Assembly (NCBI GenBank): GCA_963736445.1
Contig: CAVTOY010000010.1
Span: 165,260-229,259, forward strand
Length of the DNA: 64,000 nucleotides
Reading direction: 5' to 3'
Origin: Thiosocius sp963736445
Lineage (GTDB): Bacteria; Pseudomonadota; Gammaproteobacteria; Chromatiales; Chromatiaceae
Shown here: piece after piece, positions 58,820 through 64,000 of the stretch
How positions within the stretch are numbered: position 1 is the first letter of the stretch
How the letters are laid out: every line of letters starts with the position of its first letter
Translations under genes and position numbers: made by a program
The notes under the pieces: generated by a model
Told to the model about the DNA's origin: nothing
Database searches by the model: none
What the model saw: the letters and a program-made list of their open reading frames with translations, nothing else

Positions 58820-60160
58820 TCAGCCGTAAAGATTCTGCATCAGGAAGCCGCTGGTGGACTGCAGGCTACCGACCAGCCGGTCGAGCGCTGCGTACTGCGA
58901 GCGCAGACTGACTTCCTTGAGCTCTAGACGCCTCTCCAGGTCCGCCTCTTTGTCCTGCAGGTCGTCTTTACGCCCGTTCAGGCTGTCGATCCTGGTTTCG
59001 ACGGGTCCGGTCTTGGTATCGAGGAAACGGTCGATCAGGGCATCGAAACGGAATGCGACCCCTTGATCATCGTTTGCGAACAGCTGGGCGACGCCGGTAA
59101 AGTCCGTGTCCAGGGCGCTAGCGAATTCGTTGCTGTTGAACTCCAGCTCACCGGTCTTCGCATTCGTCTTGATACCGACCTGGGACAATGCGCTGAAGCC
59201 TTCCGACAAGCCATTCGCACCGATATTGAGGGCATCTCGCAGTGCGCTGCTGACACCCCTCGTCAGCGAGGTGTTCGAAAAGTTCTTGTTCTCCAGCGCC
59301 TGGATCTCGCTTCGCAGGGTATTGTAGGCATCGACGAATTTTCTTGCCGACTCCTCGATCGCTGCGTCATCACGCTCGAGGTTGAGGCTCGCCGAGCCGA
59401 CGCCTTTCAGCTCGAAGGTCAATCCATCCACAACGTCGCTGACGCGGTTGCCGGCGCCGGTCAAGGCATAGCCATCGATGCTGAATACGGCATCCAGTTG
59501 CGTCAGATCGGTCAGGGTATCGCCCAGGCTGTCTTTGTTGAGGGTCTCGAAATCAAAGGTCGCCGCGCTGACTGAGCCGCTGTACGAAAGCTGGAAGCTC
59601 TTTTGATAGCCCGATTCCTCGGCGGTCATGATCAGGCGCTGAACGCCGTCGCCAAAGTTCAGAACCGTGGCGGTCACGCCGGGATTATCGAAAGAAGAAT
59701 TAACGGCGTCGCGCAACTCGTCGATCGTCAGCGCCGTGGAGAGATCTATGGTGGCCGACTCACCGTCGACGGTCAGGGTCAGGGCATCACCGGCGTTTCC
59801 GCCCACGGTCGCGCCAGCGGCGAACTCCTTCGAGCCCTGTTTGAAGTTTTGTGCCAGGCGTTCGACGTCAATATTGTAGACGCCCGCGGCGGCATCGCCA
59901 TTGGCGGTCGCCGTCAGTACTTCGTCATCCGATGACGTGGTGTTGAACTTGCGGAATGCATCGAGCGTGCTGAGCTCCTGCATGGCGTCCTGAAAGGTGG
60001 AGAGCTGACTCTTGAAGGAACCGAGTGATGAGACCTCTGCATCGGCCGCCTTGACCTTATCCTGGATCGCCAGCAACGGGCGGCGCTCGAGCGTCATCAG
60101 TTGCGAAATGATGTTCTCGATATCAAGCCCCGAGCCAACACCTGCCGCGGTTATTGCCAT
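58820..60160 (-). CDS. fliD: Flagellar filament capping protein FliD
   Basis: The product has 446 aa. The N-terminus reads GVGSGLDIENIISQLMTLER and the C-terminal helical region includes VETRIDSLNGRKDDLQDKE, ending LVGSLQSTSGFLMQNLYG. It forms the cap that folds flagellin at the filament tip. It is downstream of flaG and flagellin 1 on the same strand. Confidence 0.95.
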   Translation of the reverse strand: MAITAAGVGSGLDIENIISQLMTLERRPLLAIQDKVKAADAEVSSLGSFKSQLSTFQDAMQELSTLDAFRKFNTTSSDDEVLTATANGDAAAGVYNIDVERLAQNFKQGSKEFAAGATVGGNAGDALTLTVDGESATIDLSTALTIDELRDAVNSSFDNPGVTATVLNFGDGVQRLIMTAEESGYQKSFQLSYSGSVSAATFDFETLNKDSLGDTLTDLTQLDAVFSIDGYALTGAGNRVSDVVDGLTFELKGVGSASLNLERDDAAIEESARKFVDAYNTLRSEIQALENKNFSNTSLTRGVSSALRDALNIGANGLSEGFSALSQVGIKTNAKTGELEFNSNEFASALDTDFTGVAQLFANDDQGVAFRFDALIDRFLDTKTGPVETRIDSLNGRKDDLQDKEADLERRLELKEVSLRSQYAALDRLVGSLQSTSGFLMQNLYG

Positions 60161-60204
60161 ATAGCCACCCTCATCGTTCCTGGTTCGTCGGCGTCACCCC
60201 CGGG

Positions 60205-60576
60205 TCAGGCGGAATCGTCAAAGAACCCGCCGGTGGATTGCTCGAGTCGCTGCCGCAGCGCCACGATTTCCTCACTGGGAATCTGCCGGACTACTTCGTG
60301 GGTCTCACGATCGACGACCTTGATGATGGTGTCGCCGCTCTTCGTATCGACCGAGAATCTCAATTCCCGCTGCAAATTTCGAACCAAATCGTTGAGATTC
60401 GAGACCACGTCCTCGATCGGTTCCGCTTCCTGTTTGGTCTCTTTATCCTTCTGCACCGCTGTCTGCTGGCGCTCGTCAGGCAGTTCAGCCTTTCGGTTTC
60501 CGGCACTGGCCGTGCGACCCGTCTGCTCCGTCGGGGTAAGGTGGACTGTCTTGGCAGTCCCAATGTCACTGATCAT
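60205..60576 (-). CDS. flaG: FlaG family flagellar protein
   Basis: The product has 123 aa from ATG 60576 (a start 7 codons upstream is possible). The C-terminal FlaG core is NLNDLVRNLQRELRFSVD, then TIIKVVDRETHEVVRQIPSE. It affects filament length in other bacteria. It lies between flagellin 1 and fliD, the usual place. Confidence 0.9.
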   Translation of the reverse strand: MISDIGTAKTVHLTPTEQTGRTASAGNRKAELPDERQQTAVQKDKETKQEAEPIEDVVSNLNDLVRNLQRELRFSVDTKSGDTIIKVVDRETHEVVRQIPSEEIVALRQRLEQSTGGFFDDSA

Positions 60577-60777
60577 ATCGTCACCCCCATCAGGCAAGAG
60601 GGAGTGAACGCGCGGAACGGTTGGAAACGCACGCCTGGCGAAGTCCGCACAGAGCCTGTAGGGCTCCGCACTCCGACAGCCAGTCGTTCTATAGCCTTCC
60701 GTCCCATCGCGATCACCACCTTGAGTGGGCGCCTGAATCCGAATTGTGACATCGGATCAGGCGCCACCTGTCTCACC

Positions 60778-61593
60778 CTATCGCAGCAACGAAAGGACGT
60801 TCTGCGGGATGACATTGGCCTGGGCAAGGATCGCCGCGCCGGACTGCTGCAGGATCTGTGCACGCGTCAGGTTGGCTGTCTCCATTGCGAAGTCGGCATC
60901 CAGGATCTGCGACCTGGCCGCGCTGACGTTCTCCACGACGTTGGCCAGGTTACGGGCCGTCGACTCCAGCCGGCTTTGTGAAGCACCCGCGCTCGCACGG
61001 ACGTCGGCAACGGCGTTGAGGTCTGCATCGAGGCTAGCGAGTGCGCCTTGCGCGCCACTGGCTGTGCTGATGTCGGCTGTAATACCAGACAGAGAGGGAC
61101 TGCTCACGTCCACACCAATCGTGTCGCCACTCTCGGTACCCGATTGGATAGTCACGCTGGCGCCAAAGACAGCCACGCCGTTGAACTTGGTGTCGGCCAG
61201 AATATCGCCTATCGATGCCTCGAGCGCCTGGAATTCCGCATTCAATTTGCCCTTGTCGCTGCTGGCGCCGCCGGTCGAACTAACGGTGCCGGTGGACGCC
61301 TGCACCGCGAGTTCGCGCATACGCTGCAGTGAGTTGGTGACTTCTTCCAGGGCGCCATCGGCGGTCTGCACATAGCCGACGCCATCGTTGACGTTGCGGA
61401 TGGCCTGGTTGAGGCCGCGGATCTGGGCGGTCATCTTGTCGGAGATCGCCAGACCGGCCGCGTCGTCTTTGGCGCGGTTGATGCGCAGGCCGGAGGACAG
61501 ACGCTCCATCGCGGTCTGCAGGCTGGCGGTCGTTTTGTTGAGGTTACGCTGCGCGTTGAGCGCAAAGATATTGGTATTGATTACCTGTGGCAT
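60778..61593 (-). CDS. Flagellin (copy 1)
   Basis: The product has 271 aa from ATG 61593 (MPQVINTNIFALNAQRNLNK). Conserved D0/D1 N-terminus (ERLSSGLRINRAKDDAAGL) and C-terminus (NLTRAQILQQSGAAILAQAN) are present. The central variable part is short, so it lacks large outer domains. It leads the flaG-fliD-fliS-fliT set. It differs from the second flagellin mainly in the central region. Confidence 0.96.
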   Translation of the reverse strand: MPQVINTNIFALNAQRNLNKTTASLQTAMERLSSGLRINRAKDDAAGLAISDKMTAQIRGLNQAIRNVNDGVGYVQTADGALEEVTNSLQRMRELAVQASTGTVSSTGGASSDKGKLNAEFQALEASIGDILADTKFNGVAVFGASVTIQSGTESGDTIGVDVSSPSLSGITADISTASGAQGALASLDADLNAVADVRASAGASQSRLESTARNLANVVENVSAARSQILDADFAMETANLTRAQILQQSGAAILAQANVIPQNVLSLLR

Positions 61594-62031
61594 GGTGAAA
61601 GCTCCTCGCGATACATCAGGCTGCGCGGCAGACGGAATGGATCGCTGATCGTTAGCGGATATGCTGGGGCCAATCCCCGCATTTACCGCTTTCACCCCCT
61701 GTTGCGACCGTCAAGTAGCCTTCTTTAACACCTACAATCCCCAATTCGGCAAAGAATTGCCGCCTTGTCGCCGCATTTGCGCCGGGGTTTTGCCGCCTGG
61801 TCTACGCGATCATCGCGGACGCTGGAACAACATGCAGGCGAGCAGCCTGTCGGACTTAACGCTGTTTGGCATCGGTCAGCGCAGCAGCAAACTTGAAGAC
61901 CGGCCATACGAGCAATGTATGGCACGCTTTCTGCACAGACTCGGCAGGCCTTTGCGCCCAACGCTTCCAGCGCAACAGCGGAAAGTGCACGGTGCAAAGC
62001 CGGCCAGCCAACGACACAGGAGCAACGCGCT
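61594..62031. other. Gap between flagellin 1 and fliW
   Basis: The gap is 438 bp with divergent flanks. It contains overlapping inverted repeats around 61742-61760 (CAATTC/GAATTG and CGGCAA/TTGCCG) but no sigma-28 or sigma-54 element I can defend for flagellin 1. No further gene is seen. Confidence 0.4.
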
Positions 62032-62496
62032 ATGGCAACCAGCAATGCAGCACAGCAGGCAGAAGAGGAATACATGGAGATTGATACCCGCTACGGCAAA
62101 CAGATGGTTGCCAAATCGAGTCTGCTGACCTTCCCGGACGGACTGCCCGGGTTCGAGGACCTGCGCGAATTCAAACTATTTCATGAAGAAGACACCGAGA
62201 GCGTGCACTTTCTGCAATCCACCGAAGATGCCGGTGTTCGCCTGCCGGTGGTCGCGCCGCATTCGTGCAAGATCGATTTCCGCATCGAACTCAGCGACGC
62301 AGAGACCGCCAAGCTGCGGATCCAACCCGAGGACGACATCATTGTGCTGGTCACGCTGTCGGATAATCCGGAGCAGCCAAAAACCGGGATCACCGCAAAC
62401 CTGATGGGTCCCATTATCATCAACGCCCAGAGCCGCATCGGGATACAGAAAGTCCTGAACCGGGTCGATGGCGCTGTGGTGATAGACGCCAACTGA
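62032..62496 (+). CDS. fliW: Flagellar assembly factor FliW
   Basis: The product has 154 aa from ATG 62032 (AGGAG upstream); ATG 62074 is an alternative. FliW features are LTFPDGLPGFEDLREF, then VVAPHSCKIDF and ANLMGPIIINAQSRIGIQKV. In other bacteria FliW binds flagellin and relieves or tunes CsrA repression of its mRNA. No csrA gene lies next to it in this window. Confidence 0.92.
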   Translation: MATSNAAQQAEEEYMEIDTRYGKQMVAKSSLLTFPDGLPGFEDLREFKLFHEEDTESVHFLQSTEDAGVRLPVVAPHSCKIDFRIELSDAETAKLRIQPEDDIIVLVTLSDNPEQPKTGITANLMGPIIINAQSRIGIQKVLNRVDGAVVIDAN

Positions 62497-62587
62497 CGCG
62501 GAAGACTGCTGCCGCTGCATTGCCGGCCGGCGACGGCAAAGCCTTGCCGAATCCTGCCGCCTCATCCTGCCGCCCCTGTTGTCCTTA

Positions 62588-62618
62588 CCCGTAGCCGCCC
62601 TGGCTGCGGGTTTTTCTT
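62588..62618 (+). terminator. Terminator after fliW
   Basis: A 9-bp stem CCCGTAGCC/GGCTGCGGG (one G-U) closes GCCCT and is followed by TTTTTCTT. Confidence 0.85.
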
Positions 62619-62665
62619 GCCCTGAAAACAGCCGAAGCGCGCACCCAAGGTTTGTGCCGGCGAGT

Positions 62666-62681
62666 TGGCCTGCTTCTTGCT
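62666..62681 (+). promoter_or_regulatory. Sigma-54 promoter of flagellin 2
   Basis: TGGCCTG-CTTC-TTGCT has exact -24/-12 spacing with both GG and GC kept. It is 81 bp upstream of the flagellin start. An upstream activator (FleQ/FlrC type, outside the window) would be required. Confidence 0.65.
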
Positions 62682-62762
62682 GCCTGAGTTATTAATGCAC
62701 TGTCGCAAGGACGTCACCTGACCAGTGCCGAACCAGTAGAATTTTGGCAAGAGGAGCGCATC

Positions 62763-63623
62763 ATGCCCCAGGTCATTAATACCAACATCATGTCGCTGAT
62801 CTCTCAGCGTGCATTGAACGAATCGCAACTCAGCATGCAGAGCTCCGTGGAGCGGCTTTCTTCCGGCCTGAGGATAAACCGCGCGAAAGACGACGCGGCC
62901 GGTCTGGCGATCTCAGAACGCATCACGGCGCAGATCCGCGGCCTGAATCAGGCAGTCCGCAACGCTAACGACGGTATCTCCATGTTGCAGACGACCGAGG
63001 GCGCAATCGACGAGATATCGAATGCGCTGCAGCGTATGCGTGAACTCGCGGTGCAGGCATCGACCGGTACCGTAAGCTCTGCCGGTGGCGCGACCAGTGA
63101 CAAAGGCAAGCTGAACCTCGAGTTTCAGGCCCTGGCCGACGAGATCAAGCGGATCATCGACTCGACAGAGTTCAACGGCACCAAGGTTCTCGACGGCACC
63201 TCCCCGACGTTGACGCTGCAGGTAGGCTACCAAGACAACGCCAACAACCGGTTCGCGATTAGTTTCGCCAACCTGACCAGCCTGAGCGCCTACATCACCG
63301 CCGGCTCACCCACCGTCAACGGCACCGAACTGCAGACCGCGACCGGTGCCCAGGCCGAACTCGGAAAGATCGACGCTGACCTGGATGCTGTGACAAATTC
63401 CCGCGCGGCCATCGGCGCCACTCAAAACCGCCTGGAATCGACGGTGCGCAACCTGGCGAACGTCGTTGAGAACCAGAGCGCGGCACGATCGCGGGTGCAG
63501 GATGCCGATTTCGCCGTCGAGACGTCCAATCTGACCCGTACCCAGATCCTGCAGCAGGCGGGCACGGCAATGCTGGCACAGGCCAACCTGCTGCCACAGA
63601 ACGTGCTGCAGCTGCTGGGGTAG
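62763..63623 (+). CDS. Flagellin (copy 2)
   Basis: The product has 286 aa, starting MPQVINTNIMSLISQRALNE after an AAGAGGAG ribosome site. N- and C-terminal D0/D1 regions are nearly the same as in copy 1 (SSGLRINRAKDDAAGLAIS; TQILQQAGTAMLAQANLLPQ). The central part differs (DGTSPTLTLQVGYQDNAN). It has its own sigma-54 promoter and lies just upstream of a Maf-type glycosylation gene. Confidence 0.96.
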   Translation: MPQVINTNIMSLISQRALNESQLSMQSSVERLSSGLRINRAKDDAAGLAISERITAQIRGLNQAVRNANDGISMLQTTEGAIDEISNALQRMRELAVQASTGTVSSAGGATSDKGKLNLEFQALADEIKRIIDSTEFNGTKVLDGTSPTLTLQVGYQDNANNRFAISFANLTSLSAYITAGSPTVNGTELQTATGAQAELGKIDADLDAVTNSRAAIGATQNRLESTVRNLANVVENQSAARSRVQDADFAVETSNLTRTQILQQAGTAMLAQANLLPQNVLQLLG

Positions 63624-63727
63624 GCGATTCGATCGAGCCAGGCCTTGATAGGTCGCGTTGACCTGGTGGATGATCTGCCGACTGACGCCAACGGATAGGC
63701 CTGGTTCAATCATGCCGCTTGCGGAAC

Positions 63728-64000
63728 ATGACTGACATCGCCGAACAAAACCTGCAGATCTGCAAACGACGCTGGCCGACGCTGGCCGCGCAGATCTCGG
63801 CTGCAGCGCCACCGCAGGAGGTAGCCTGGGAGGGGCCGGAAGAAAGCCCAACCTTGTCGGTCAACGGCCTGCGTCTGTGGAGCGCCTACGGCGCCGAGGC
63901 CGAGGCACGCCTGCAGGCGACCATGATCCCCGAGGATAGCAAACAGGCCTGGGTATACGGCGTTGGCAGCGGTGATCTGGCCCGTGAGTTGCTCGAGCGC
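63728..64000 (+). CDS. Maf-type flagellin glycosylation protein (DUF115), N-terminal fragment
   Basis: 91 residues are visible before the window ends. They read ICKRRWPTLAAQI, then SVNGLRLWSAYGAEAEARLQ and AWVYGVGSGDLARELLER. This is the pattern of motility accessory factors (6-hydroxymethylpterin pyrophosphokinase MptE-like, DUF115), which transfer nonulosonic sugars to flagellin. The catalytic region lies beyond the window. The context beside flagellin supports the call. Confidence 0.75.
   Translation, partial: MTDIAEQNLQICKRRWPTLAAQISAAAPPQEVAWEGPEESPTLSVNGLRLWSAYGAEAEARLQATMIPEDSKQAWVYGVGSGDLARELLER

Overview
The window looks like the chromosome of a motile, respiring gammaproteobacterium with high GC content. 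The evidence is synteny: orn next to rsgA, rpsP-rimM-trmD-rplS, ffh beside a CcsA-like gene, cysS-ppiA-ppiB-lpxH, and a flagellin-flaG-fliD-fliS-fliT run. An octaheme hydroxylamine-oxidoreductase-type cytochrome under a Crp/Fnr regulator suggests a sulfur- or nitrogen-oxidising lifestyle; that lineage placement is inference.

Layout. 1-3.2 kb: queG tail, Crp/Fnr regulator, octaheme cytochrome, TPR protein. 3.3-12.4 kb: mostly housekeeping and membrane-lipid genes (DUF2177, circularly permuted YpsA-like, PsiE-like, cfa, FAD reductase, DUF2807, orn, M48 peptidase, small cytochrome c, rsgA), plus a structured intergenic RNA-like element near 8.16 kb. 12.5-40.5 kb: a large accessory locus. 40.9-49.7 kb: EVE protein, sseA, DUF3616, cysS, ppiA, ppiB, AEC transporter, lpxH, DUF455. 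49.8-52.9 kb: a MotA/MotB-like ion-motor pair with a CobW-type GTPase. 52.9-57.9 kb: ribosome and SRP genes. 58-64 kb: flagellar filament genes with two flagellins, fliW and the start of a Maf-type flagellin glycosylation protein.

The 28-kb accessory locus is the main discovery candidate. It reads as a regulated double-glycine-leader peptide secretion system. A contiguous + strand operon (about 17.6-33.9 kb) encodes, in order, a small Arg-rich protein, a caspase-like lipoprotein with Sel1 repeats and a long coiled coil, a degenerate-cyclase/FHA protein, a PP2C phosphatase, a NodT-type outer-membrane channel, a twin-FHA membrane protein, an HlyD adaptor, a PpiC-type prolyl isomerase, an ABC exporter with C39 leader peptidase and two N-terminal cyclic-nucleotide-binding domains, and a sigma-54 enhancer-binding protein (EBP). 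Upstream lie a Ser/Thr kinase, a lipoprotein hydrolase and a VWA-FHA protein. Downstream on the - strand are five precursor-peptide genes (four intact paralogs with near-identical leaders plus one longer relative), one dead duplicate, an autotransporter-barrel protein and a class III nucleotide cyclase fused to FHA. A sixth short precursor sits at 12.5 kb.

Regulatory DNA ties this together. Each of the five intact downstream peptide genes has a -24/-12 sigma-54 promoter (TGGCACG-N4-[AC]TGCA). Four of them carry a 17-bp dyad (GTTTGC-like/GCAAAC-like) centred 117-119 bp upstream of the -24 element, a hairpin at the predicted mRNA 5' end, and a strong hairpin terminator. The simplest model is that the operon's own EBP activates the peptides, the C39 domain cuts after GG, the exporter-HlyD-NodT conduit releases the cores, and kinase/phosphatase/FHA plus cyclic nucleotides gate secretion. 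The cores are Asn/Gln/Gly-rich with alternating polar and hydrophobic residues, so surface fibres, bacteriocins and signals are all possible. Their activity cannot be decided from sequence alone.
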